64,000 nucleotides of DNA, taken from NCBI RefSeq assembly GCF_023507705.1, contig NZ_JALBGD010000006.1, positions 1 through 64,000 of the forward strand, read 5' to 3'. Origin of the DNA: Stappia sp. WLB 29. Lineage in GTDB: Bacteria; Pseudomonadota; Alphaproteobacteria; Rhizobiales; Stappiaceae. Made by a program: the position numbers and the translations under genes. The notes beneath the pieces are model-generated. The model was not told the origin of the DNA and made no database searches. It saw only the letters and a program-made list of their open reading frames with translations. The number at the start of each line of letters is the position of its first letter. Position 1 is the stretch's first letter. Positions 23,319-31,392 of this stretch are shown piece after piece.

Positions 23319-26300
23319 TACCTCGTTCTCTCGCACCCAGTCCGGCAACGTATTTTTCGCCCTGTTCGGCGCTGTCGGTCTTGTCGGGGTCATCGGCGCG
23401 GCGTCGATGACGATCCTGAAAGGGCCTGTCGCGGGGATGCAAAAGGTCACCAAATACACGGTGGCGGAAAACGCGATGATCGCGGCGGGGCGCTTGTCGA
23501 TCGTGGCGGCGAACGCGGATTGCGACGATGACGGCGTGAACGAGCCGCTGGAATGGGCCGATGCGGGCGCGGAACCGGCGCCGTCCGGCGGGGGGCTGAT
23601 TCCCTCGACCATCGGCGCGGCGAAACAGGACCCGTGGGGCAACACGTACGGGTATTGCGTGTGGGACCACGGCGCGGCGATTGACAATGCGGGATGCGGC
23701 GGCGCGTCCCAGAACCGTCTGGCCGGGGATGCGGATATTGAGAGCGATGCGGGCGGGATTGTGATTGCGCTGATTTCCTCGGGGCCGGACCGCGTGTTCC
23801 AGACAAGCTGTGGCGATGATCCGGATTATGTGACCAAACCATCGGGCAGCGACGATATCGTCCTGACCTATACCTATGGCGAGGCGAGCGACCTGGCCGG
23901 CGGCCTGTGGCAGCCCAAGGGCGATGAGACGGCGGAAATCGCGCGCGACCTTGAAGTATACAGCGCCGCCGATCCGAACACGCAGATCTTCGGGCTGGAT
24001 TCCGCGTCCGATCCGACCAAGCCGTCGATCAAGGTGGATTTTATCCAGAAGCTTTCCGCCGGTGCGTCCGGCGTGACCTTCCTGTCCGACCTGCTGGTCG
24101 ATGGCGGCAAGGTCGGCATCGGGACGAGTAGTCCAACTCGCAAACTTGAAGTTCAGGCAGGAAATGATCATCTCGCCCGCTTTACCGGGACGGTTGACGG
24201 ATCTTCCTACTTGGAACTTCATAACAACGGCGCAGCAGCGAAAGGCATTGGCTTAGCTTTGGGGAGCGGGGCTTCGGCAGAAGCCTATCTTCGGTACAAT
24301 CTTGCCAGTGATAGCTGGGAAATCTATGCAGGCGGTGGAGGGACCGGCGATCGGAAAATGGTGATTACGGCAACAGGCAACGTCGGCATCGGGACGACGT
24401 CGCCTGCCGACACGCTCGACGTCAACGGGACGGTCATCAGCCGGGGCCAGCGCGCGCTGGCGATGCTGGGTGATGTCGACACGGCCAAATGGCTGATGCA
24501 TCTGGGTGCGTACGACCTGACATTCTACAGCGATCACGGCAACGCGACCAAGCTGACCTCGGTCGCGGACCAGACCATCTATGGCCGCACCTTCCGCCCC
24601 AAGGTCAAAATGACCGAAACGGGCAATTTTGAGGTGTCCGGGAGCATCGGCATCGGGACCGAAGCGCCGGCGGCCAGGCTGCATATTGACGGATCGGGAG
24701 CCTTAATCGAGATAGATCGCCCGGCCGGACAATATGGGTACACGGAATATTCAACGGACGGCAGCCGCCGGTGGCATATGGGGATCGGTAATGCCGCCGA
24801 AAGCGGATCGAACGTCGGCAGTGATTTTTACCTGAACCGTGCGGATGACAGCGGTACTTATATTGATACGCCCCTGTTTGTGAAAAGAAATACCGGCAAT
24901 GTCGGGATCGGCACGCTGAGTCCGGCTTACAAGCTGGATGTCTCCGGCGAAATAACGGCAAGAGGACAGAACGCGTTCCGCCTTCGACAAGCAAATTATT
25001 CGCTTATTTTCCGCAATGATAACTCAAACACCTTTTTGCTGCTTACCAATAATGCTGATCCTGATGGTTCATGGAATACGCTGCGGCCGCTTGCCATCAA
25101 TAATGCCAGCGGCGATGTCACCCTTGGGCACACGGCGCTCAACGTTCGGCATGGAGGCGATGTCGGGGTGGGAACGTTTTCTCCCTCGGCCAGGCTTGAC
25201 GTCGCGGGGACGGCGGAAATCAACGGCCAGCTGGATATGGTCTCGAACAAGATTGTGAACGTCGCCACGCCGACGGCACTGAACGATGCCGTGAACAAGG
25301 CCTATGTCGACACGGTGGTTGCGGGCGCGGCGGACGATCTGGGCAACCACACGGCGACGGGTCATCTGAATATGGGCGGTTACCGCATTACCAACCTCGG
25401 CACGCCGACCACCGGCAGTGACGCGGCCACGCGCGCCTATGTTGATCTGGCCGCCGCCGGTGCCGCCGATAACCTTGGTAACCACACGGCAACGCAGACT
25501 CTGGCAATGGGGGCGTATGGCATCACCTCTTCGGCGGGAACCATCCGCGATGGAAACGGCGGATGGGTGCGCACCTACGGCAATACCGGATGGTACAACG
25601 GCACGCATCAGGGCGGCTGGTATCTGACCGATACGACGTGGCTGCGATCTTATAACAACAAGAGCATCCTGACGGGCGGTGTTGTGCGTGCCGATAACGG
25701 TTTCCAGGTGGACGGGGTGACGGCCATTTCCGGCACAGGCCAACTGAATGCCGACAGCCAGACCATCACCAACGTCGCCGATCCCGTCAATGCGCAGGAC
25801 GCGGCTACCAAAGCCTATGTCGATGCGAACGCGGGGGGCGGTGGAGATCCTCCATTTATTGTGTGTTCAAATGAAAATACAGACGGTGATGGGATAGGTG
25901 ATATTGCCGCTTGCGCTGAAGCGGCAACTTTGGGTTTGGGCAGTAATGTTATTGGAACCACGAACTATTTCCCTGTTTCCTGTTCTATAGGGGGACAATA
26001 TAGAACAGGAGCATTTTTTCAATGGGATGGTATTACGTGGCGAGCTTGGAATGCTTCGACTTATCAAAATTGCGTGGATGGAACAATGATTGTTGGTAAT
26101 CGTACAGCGAGTGGCGGCAGTGGGGGTGGAGGATCATCTACATGTCTTTCTGGCTTTACTGCTATTGGGAAGCTTGGTTGTATGCAAAATGATGAAAATG
26201 GCGCAGGAACATGGATTTCTGCAAATGATACTTGCTATAGCAGTTATGAAGGGCGCTTACCAAGTCCAGGTGAGTGGTATATTGCGATGAACAATTACAT

Positions 26301-26448
26301 ATTATCTAATGAAACTGATGATTGGGAATGGGTGGATGGTAATTATAGCGGAAATGTAAGGCAGCTTGCCGGTTCTTCCGCTATTGCAAACACAAGTTAT
26401 GCTACCCAAACAAATTCTAACGCTTATCGATGCTTTGTGCCGTTTTAA
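23308..26448 (+). CDS. Giant pilin-like protein with tail-fibre repeats and a lectin-like tip
   Basis: This 1046-residue protein combines three modules. Residues 1-110 look like a type IV pilin or pseudopilin: hydrophobic helix FFALFGAVGLVGVIGAASM, then AENAMIAAGRLSIVAANADC, and later QDPWGNTYGYCVWDHG, close to the GspG-type WGNPY motif. The middle carries at least five repeats of the GNVGIGTxSPxxxLxV kind (from about 24109, 24379, 24643, 24898, 25153) and three DAxxKAYVD segments (from about 25280, 25420, 25800), both typical of phage tail fibres. The last ~200 residues are Cys- and Trp-rich (GRLPSPGEWYIAMNN) like a C-type-lectin tip. The start overlaps the previous gene. Base use turns AT-rich near 25850. 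Confidence 0.8.
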   Translation: MPVDTSFSRTQSGNVFFALFGAVGLVGVIGAASMTILKGPVAGMQKVTKYTVAENAMIAAGRLSIVAANADCDDDGVNEPLEWADAGAEPAPSGGGLIPSTIGAAKQDPWGNTYGYCVWDHGAAIDNAGCGGASQNRLAGDADIESDAGGIVIALISSGPDRVFQTSCGDDPDYVTKPSGSDDIVLTYTYGEASDLAGGLWQPKGDETAEIARDLEVYSAADPNTQIFGLDSASDPTKPSIKVDFIQKLSAGASGVTFLSDLLVDGGKVGIGTSSPTRKLEVQAGNDHLARFTGTVDGSSYLELHNNGAAAKGIGLALGSGASAEAYLRYNLASDSWEIYAGGGGTGDRKMVITATGNVGIGTTSPADTLDVNGTVISRGQRALAMLGDVDTAKWLMHLGAYDLTFYSDHGNATKLTSVADQTIYGRTFRPKVKMTETGNFEVSGSIGIGTEAPAARLHIDGSGALIEIDRPAGQYGYTEYSTDGSRRWHMGIGNAAESGSNVGSDFYLNRADDSGTYIDTPLFVKRNTGNVGIGTLSPAYKLDVSGEITARGQNAFRLRQANYSLIFRNDNSNTFLLLTNNADPDGSWNTLRPLAINNASGDVTLGHTALNVRHGGDVGVGTFSPSARLDVAGTAEINGQLDMVSNKIVNVATPTALNDAVNKAYVDTVVAGAADDLGNHTATGHLNMGGYRITNLGTPTTGSDAATRAYVDLAAAGAADNLGNHTATQTLAMGAYGITSSAGTIRDGNGGWVRTYGNTGWYNGTHQGGWYLTDTTWLRSYNNKSILTGGVVRADNGFQVDGVTAISGTGQLNADSQTITNVADPVNAQDAATKAYVDANAGGGGDPPFIVCSNENTDGDGIGDIAACAEAATLGLGSNVIGTTNYFPVSCSIGGQYRTGAFFQWDGITWRAWNASTYQNCVDGTMIVGNRTASGGSGGGGSSTCLSGFTAIGKLGCMQNDENGAGTWISANDTCYSSYEGRLPSPGEWYIAMNNYILSNETDDWEWVDGNYSGNVRQLAGSSAIANTSYATQTNSNAYRCFVPF

Positions 26449-26681
26449 ATGCAAGTCCGGCATCCGGAGGCACAATAACTATTGCGCGCCCACGGCGCGC
26501 TTCGCGCCACTTGCAAGGTGTGCCTGTATTACAGGCGTCCTTGCCAAGGGAGGCCCGCTGCGCGCCTCCCGTTGGATCCCTCCCGGCCAGGCGCTGAATG
26601 CCAGTCGCAGTGAGACACTTTCGGGGCGGAGTCAGAGACGCTAAAGAACGTCATCGCTTTGCGGGTCTGTCGACCGCCTGT

Positions 26682-27026
26682 CTATACCGCGCATCTCACG
26701 CACTTCGGGGTTGCAGCATCAATCTCGAGCCGGCGCATACCGATAAACTCACCGCAATCGAGACAGTAGCCGAACTCTCCGTTTTCCAGACGATCCAGAG
26801 CCTGCCTGACAGCAACAATGCGCGCCCTCCGCCGTTGTTCGACAGCCTTCGCCATCGCCTGAAGCTGTAATGCGTCCATGCGAGAGAGGCGACCGACCGA
26901 CTGCTGGTCAAGGTCTACTGGCCGGCGATCAGCGTCAGTCGCCTCGGACCGGCGCTCAATCTCCGCCTGTTCCGCTTCGAGGCGAGGCCTAAAGGCCGCT
27001 TCCAGCTCTTTGTCGTCAGGGTCCAT
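26682..27026 (-). CDS. DksA/TraR-type C4 zinc-finger protein
   Basis: The 114-residue protein ends in a four-cysteine zinc finger (YCLDCGEFIGMRRLEI...CVRC) and begins with an acidic coiled-coil helix pair (PRLEAEQAEIERRSEATDAD), the layout of TraR/DksA proteins that enter the RNA polymerase secondary channel. The DxxDxA tip motif is not obvious, so its effect on polymerase is uncertain. It lies 4 bp after the universal stress gene on the same strand, completing a three-gene operon. Confidence 0.85.
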   Translation of the reverse strand: MDPDDKELEAAFRPRLEAEQAEIERRSEATDADRRPVDLDQQSVGRLSRMDALQLQAMAKAVEQRRRARIVAVRQALDRLENGEFGYCLDCGEFIGMRRLEIDAATPKCVRCAV

Positions 27027-27030
27027 CGTC

Positions 27031-27882
27031 CTATCGGAACAGCACGACCGGAATCTTGCAAGAGCGGATCATCTCTGTGGTGGTCGATCCGATAATCATT
27101 GCACGAATCCGGGAGTGCCCATAGGCGCCCATGACCAGAAGATCGGCGCCCTCGCGCTCCACTGCATCCGTAATCACCTTATCAGGCTGGCCGGACGCCA
27201 GTTCGATAGACACGGTGTGCCCACCGGCTTCCAGCGTGGCTCTCGCATCTTCCAACCTTCGGTTGGCGTCCTCGCTCTCTGGTCCGGCGGTGAGAACGTG
27301 GAAGTCGAGGCCGGCGAAAAGTGGTGCTCTTGCGACATGATCGACGGCGCGCATCGCACTTGGCCCGGCATCATAGGCAATCAGCACCTTGCGGATGGGA
27401 TTGAACGCCCGCGATGCGACAAAGACCGGCTTGTGGGACGAGCGGACAATACGTTCCAGGTTCGAGCCCAGATGCATTTTTGCAAAATCGGCAGCTTCGC
27501 CGCGCTTGCCGATGACAATGCCGCGTGCGTCACCTTCGGCCTCGATGACCGTCTCGACCAGGTCCCCGTTCCGCAATCGTGTGGTCACATGTTCGACGCC
27601 TGCGGCCCTCAGCATCGCTTCTGCATCTTCAAGAAGCGCCCGTCCGCGCTTCTGAGCCAGACGCGCGCGCTGCTCGTCGAGTGCGGTCAACTCCTTGAGC
27701 AGGGCCGAACGTGCGCCCAGTGCAATGGCACCAGATAGATCGGACCCCGCCGTCTCGCGGCGCCCAAGGACGTGGAGCACCTCGACCGGCGCCCCAGTGC
27801 GCTCCGAAATCCAGGCGGCGTGGTCGCAGACGCTCTTCGAGTAGATGGAGCCGTCTACCAGGGCGATTAGTTTTTCTGTCAT
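27031..27882 (-). CDS. Tandem universal stress protein
   Basis: The 283-residue protein contains two USP domains. The first runs EKLIALVDGSIYSKSVCDHAA to VIGKRGEAADFAKMHLGSNLERIVR with the ATP-type GxxG(9)GS. The second is VLIAYDAGPSAMRAVDHVAR to LVMGAYGHSRIRAMIIGSTT, again GxxG(9)GS-like. It should bind ATP or AMP and act in stress survival. The ATG at 27882 follows AGGATCC. It lies between a SulP transporter (16 bp upstream) and the DksA-like gene. Confidence 0.92.
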   Translation of the reverse strand: MTEKLIALVDGSIYSKSVCDHAAWISERTGAPVEVLHVLGRRETAGSDLSGAIALGARSALLKELTALDEQRARLAQKRGRALLEDAEAMLRAAGVEHVTTRLRNGDLVETVIEAEGDARGIVIGKRGEAADFAKMHLGSNLERIVRSSHKPVFVASRAFNPIRKVLIAYDAGPSAMRAVDHVARAPLFAGLDFHVLTAGPESEDANRRLEDARATLEAGGHTVSIELASGQPDKVITDAVEREGADLLVMGAYGHSRIRAMIIGSTTTEMIRSCKIPVVLFR

Positions 27883-27898
27883 TGGATCCTCCCTTGTC

Positions 27899-29383
27899 TC
27901 AGTGCGCCAGCAGCTTATCGAGCGCGCCCGGCTTATCGTGAATGGCAAGCTTGTCGACCAGGGTTTCACTGGCTTCGTTCATGCCGACAATGTCTACGTC
28001 CGCCCCGTCCCGACGGAACTTCAGGATCGCCATGTCCAGTGCGGCTACACTGGAAATATCCCAGATATGGGCGCGGCTGACATCGATGGTGACCTTCTCG
28101 ACCGCTTCCTGGAAATCGAAGGCGGCCATGAAATTTTCGGCCGAAGCAAAAAATAACTGGCCCTCCACCACATAAGTACGATGTCGGCCGTCGGTGCTGA
28201 GCGAGGCGGTAACCCGGAACAGCTGAGCGATCTTCCATGCGAAGAAAATGCCTGACAACAGCACCCCGATCAGAACGCCGATCGCCAGGTTGTGCGTAAC
28301 AACAACGCCAACCACGGTGGCGAGCATAACCAGAGACGAAGATCTCGGATGGTCTTTGAGGTTCTTGATCGACGACCAGCTGAACGTGCCGATCGAGACC
28401 ATGATCATGATTGCCACCAGCGCAGCCATCGGGATCTGGCTCACGAGATCACCGAGCACCAGAATCATGAACAACAGGAAGATGCCGGCCGCAAAACTCG
28501 ACAAGCGTCCGCGTCCGCCAGACTTCACATTGATGATTGATTGACCAATCATCGCACAGCCGGCCATGCCACCGATAAATCCGGTGGCGGTGTTGGCAAT
28601 GCCTTGGCCAATGCATTCCTGACTGCGATCCGAGGGCGTGTCCGTGAGATCATCGACAATCTGCGCCGTCATCAGGGACTCAAGCAGACCAACTACCGCA
28701 ACAGCCATCGAATACGGCAGGATGATCATCAAGGTCTCAAGGGTCAGTGGGATGTCCGGAATGAGAAAAACCGGCAGTGTATCGGGCAGTTGGCCCATAT
28801 CGCCGACAGTGCGAAGCTCGAAACCGAACAACATCGCCACACCGGTCAAAACGACAATGCAGACCAACGGTGAGGGAATGGCCTTGGTCACATAGGGAAA
28901 AAGGTAGATGATCGCGAGGCCGGCCGCGACCATGACATATGTTAGCCAAGGCACGCCGACCAGTTCCGGAATCTGCGCCATGAAGATCAGAATGGCGAGG
29001 GCATTGACGAAGCCGGTCATCACCGAGCGCGAGACAAACCGCATAAGCATACCGAGCTTCAGTACGCCTGCGGCTATTTGTATAAGGCCCGCGAGAACCG
29101 TCGCGGCCAGAAGATATTCGAGGCCGTGATCGCGAACCAGCGTGATCATGAGCACCGCAGTGGCGGCGGTGGCGGCCGAGATCATGCCGGGGCGCCCGCC
29201 CACGAAGGCGATAATCACGGCAATGGAGAAGGATGCGTAGAGGCCGACTTTTGGGTCGACACCTGCGATGATGGAGAAGGCGATCGCCTCCGGGATGAGC
29301 GCAAGCGCTACCACCAGTCCGGAGAGCAGGTCACGGCGCATATTGCCGACCCATTGGGCACGGTAAGCAGTCAGAGAGATCAT
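27899..29383 (-). CDS. SulP-family anion transporter with STAS domain
   Basis: The 494-residue membrane protein has about 10-12 membrane helices. SulP marks include [33 protein letters not shown], and the conserved [18 protein letters not shown] segment. The last ~100 residues are a cytoplasmic STAS domain ([20 protein letters not shown]). Members carry sulfate, bicarbonate or other anions; the substrate is undetermined and bicarbonate is plausible because USP partners recur beside BicA-like proteins. It is first in an operon with a USP and a DksA-like gene. A structured leader precedes it (29384-29520). Confidence 0.9.
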   Translation of the reverse strand: MISLTAYRAQWVGNMRRDLLSGLVVALALIPEAIAFSIIAGVDPKVGLYASFSIAVIIAFVGGRPGMISAATAATAVLMITLVRDHGLEYLLAATVLAGLIQIAAGVLKLGMLMRFVSRSVMTGFVNALAILIFMAQIPELVGVPWLTYVMVAAGLAIIYLFPYVTKAIPSPLVCIVVLTGVAMLFGFELRTVGDMGQLPDTLPVFLIPDIPLTLETLMIILPYSMAVAVVGLLESLMTAQIVDDLTDTPSDRSQECIGQGIANTATGFIGGMAGCAMIGQSIINVKSGGRGRLSSFAAGIFLLFMILVLGDLVSQIPMAALVAIMIMVSIGTFSWSSIKNLKDHPRSSSLVMLATVVGVVVTHNLAIGVLIGVLLSGIFFAWKIAQLFRVTASLSTDGRHRTYVVEGQLFFASAENFMAAFDFQEAVEKVTIDVSRAHIWDISSVAALDMAILKFRRDGADVDIVGMNEASETLVDKLAIHDKPGALDKLLAH

Positions 29384-29520
29384 GCAGTTCCAGGGGGATA
29401 GTCAATAACCAAACCAGCGTCCCGTTAGAGCAAGGGGGCGCACCGATGTCGGTATCGATTTAGTTATCCGGCGGATTGGCGGCCGGAAGAGCCACCCGGA
29501 TTTGCACCGGGTCCGTATGA
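29384..29520 (-). promoter_or_regulatory. Structured 5' leader of the SulP operon (candidate cis-regulatory RNA)
   Basis: On the minus strand a series of hairpins precedes the start: CCCGG(TGCAAAT)CCGGG, a TGGC/GCCA stem, ATCC(GCC)GGAT, ACCG(ACAT)CGGT and a GCG-CCC/GGG-CGC stem close to the start codon. Such density is unusual for a spacer. I recall reports of a sulP-associated RNA motif (sul1) in Alphaproteobacteria but could not verify a match. The remaining bases to 29883 hold only AT-rich sequence with no gene. Confidence 0.5.
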
Positions 29521-29883
29521 ATGATTATCCCTTACCGCAACTCGATATTGCATTGCAATATTTAAATTGCTCAGTGTTTCGTTTGCCGCTATCGCGCGCG
29601 TGTGGATTAGTTTCAGCGACCAATTGAGGATTGTAATAATTCCTGGTGAATATTCGCACCTTCTCGGGGTGACCGCTTCAATTTATACCGCATAGATCGC
29701 CCGATCATGTCGGATGTATTTAGGTGGCGAACATTACGAGGAATTTATTTACATCATCGCAGGGAGGCGCTACATCCAGTTTTTTCGCGCGAGCTGACAC
29801 GATAGTGGGTTCCGCATGCTCTTGCTGATCCGCTTTGAGCGATTAAGGAAACACGTCAGGACCTGAAGGAGAAAGCGGAAGCA

Positions 29884-30822
29884 ATGGCGTTGATTGCGCA
29901 GTATTTTATCCCGTTCATTTCCTACCCTTATACCGGTGAGACGATTGACTGCGATCTGTGCGGCTGCCCGGACCATAAAGTGATCTGTCGGCACGATCGT
30001 CGTTTCAAAAAGCTGCAGACAGTGGCCTGTTTACAATGCGGGTTGATGCGCACCAATCCGATGCCGACCAAGGCGGAGATCGAGGAATACTATTCCAATG
30101 TATACCGCCTGGACTACGGGCTGACATTGTCGAGACCGTCGAAGCGGCACCTGAACCGCTCCCATGATCAAGCGAAGTCGCGCATGGAATTGCTACGACC
30201 TGTGCTCAAGCCGGGCGCACGCGTCCTCGATTTCGGTTGCGGCGCCGGCGTGTTCCTGCACCACGCCAAGACAGCAGGCTACGAAACACTAGGAATCGAA
30301 CCTGGCTCCCAATTCGCGAGCTTTGCTCGTGATGAACTCGGTGTGGAGGTTATCAATGACATCTGGGAACAAGTCGAACTGCCCCACAACTTCGACGTGA
30401 TAACGGCGGTGGAGGTGCTTGAACATTTGCGCCATCCGGTTCTGGCCATGCGTTGGCTGGCCGACGCGCTGGCCAATGACGGCATACTTTATGTCACCGT
30501 TCCGAACATGCTGCCTTCGAAAAAAGAGACTTTCCGCCGCTTTCATTTCGCGCATCTATACCAATTCACTCCGACGACGCTGACATGGGTGGCGGCGGCG
30601 GCCGGTCTTGAACCGGATCCTCGATTTGAGCCGAACGGGACGCGTATTGTCTTTCGTAAGACGGAAAAAGGTCCGTGTTTGCCGGATTTCAATCTCAACT
30701 ATGGCGAGGGGATGTGTGAGCAGTATGCGCACGCTTCCGTATCACAATACCTGTTAAGCGGTCGCTGGCTGAGATCTATGGGGTCACGCCTGACCAAATC
30801 GATACGCGATACAATACGCTAG
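29884..30822 (+). CDS. Class I SAM-dependent methyltransferase with N-terminal zinc site
   Basis: The 312-residue protein has a Cys zinc module (CDLCGCPDHKVICRHDRRFKK...ACLQCGLM), then a methyltransferase core: RVLDFGCGAGVFLHHAKTAG (motif I), LGIEPGSQFAS, FDVITAVEVLEHLRHPVLAM (post-I and IV) and LYVTVPNM. The zinc module plus methyltransferase recalls sugar C-methyltransferases (Methyltransf_13/23 type) but with a shorter length. Substrate unknown. RBS GAAGGAGAAAGCGGA precedes the ATG. It is a single gene on the opposite strand to the SulP operon, in the accessory block. Confidence 0.85.
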   Translation: MALIAQYFIPFISYPYTGETIDCDLCGCPDHKVICRHDRRFKKLQTVACLQCGLMRTNPMPTKAEIEEYYSNVYRLDYGLTLSRPSKRHLNRSHDQAKSRMELLRPVLKPGARVLDFGCGAGVFLHHAKTAGYETLGIEPGSQFASFARDELGVEVINDIWEQVELPHNFDVITAVEVLEHLRHPVLAMRWLADALANDGILYVTVPNMLPSKKETFRRFHFAHLYQFTPTTLTWVAAAAGLEPDPRFEPNGTRIVFRKTEKGPCLPDFNLNYGEGMCEQYAHASVSQYLLSGRWLRSMGSRLTKSIRDTIR

Positions 30823-31392
30823 ACGTTCGATTGAGTTTCTAAAAGGCTGAGTCCAGCGCCTCCTTCGGACCGGGCTCTATCGCTTGGGGCCGCGCCCCTC
30901 GCGACCGAACCCCTTGCCGGGTGCGGCGGGTTTCGGCCCATGCGGGTGACGATCCCTGGGCGGGAGAGTGGACGGCCGCAAGCCGGCCGGCATGTGGTTG
31001 TGATGGTAGTCTTGTCGTTCGGCAGGCGGCCTGTGGCCGCCTGAGTGATGTTGTCCTGCGCGCTGGTTGCGCGCGTGATCCCCTTGTTCCAGCTTGCACC
31101 GACGGCGGGGCTGTCCGCCAATAGCCGAAGTCCGGGCGGGCCCGCTCCTTCGCCGGGTGCGCTTCGCTACCCGTCTCCCGTGTGGCCCGGACCGCCTGAC
31201 GCGCCGTTGCACGGTTCGTCTTTGGCCGCCCCGCCTTTCGGTACGACCGTCCCTTGCGTCGCCGCCGCCCGCCTGTCGGCGGCGGCGATGTTTCTGTTTG
31301 TCTGGTTTGGGGACGCTCGGCGCTGGCCAGGGGTTCATGCGCGGCCCTTCGGGGTCGTGCCCTCAACCCCCAACCGACAGGAGACTACCCCC
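30823..31392 (+). promoter_or_regulatory. Hairpin-rich GC leader before the ParB-like gene (possible single-strand promoter)
   Basis: No gene is seen in these 570 bases, but inverted repeats crowd it: GGGGC/GCCCC (30886-30898), AGGCGGCC/GGCCGCCT (31024-31042), GCGCGC/GCGCGC (31058-31074), GTCCGGGC/GCCCGGAC (31130-31192), ACGGTTCGT/ACGACCGT (31211-31250, one bulge) and CGCCGCCGCC/GGCGGCGGCG (31260-31287, perfect 10-bp arms). The layout suits promoters that act on transferred single strands, as Frpo does in F. No AT-rich promoter boxes are evident. Confidence 0.5.

Noticed and set aside
25840-26448. Diversity-generating retroelement target at the fibre tip
   Set aside because: The tip is C-type-lectin-like, but no reverse transcriptase, template repeat or second copy of the tip sequence was found in the window.
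23308-26448. Prophage
   Set aside because: Only one fibre-like gene is present. No capsid, terminase, portal, tail-tube or lysis genes are nearby.
29401-29520. Cobalamin riboswitch upstream of SulP
   Set aside because: A CCGGTGCAAATCCGGG stretch recalls part of one, but the conserved B12 box and other core elements are absent and SulP is not a B12 gene.
30297-30320. Second copy of the tRNA T-arm as an attachment repeat
   Set aside because: A short ATCGAACCTGG match lies inside the methyltransferase coding frame and does not extend; another in the USP gene near 27459 is equally short.
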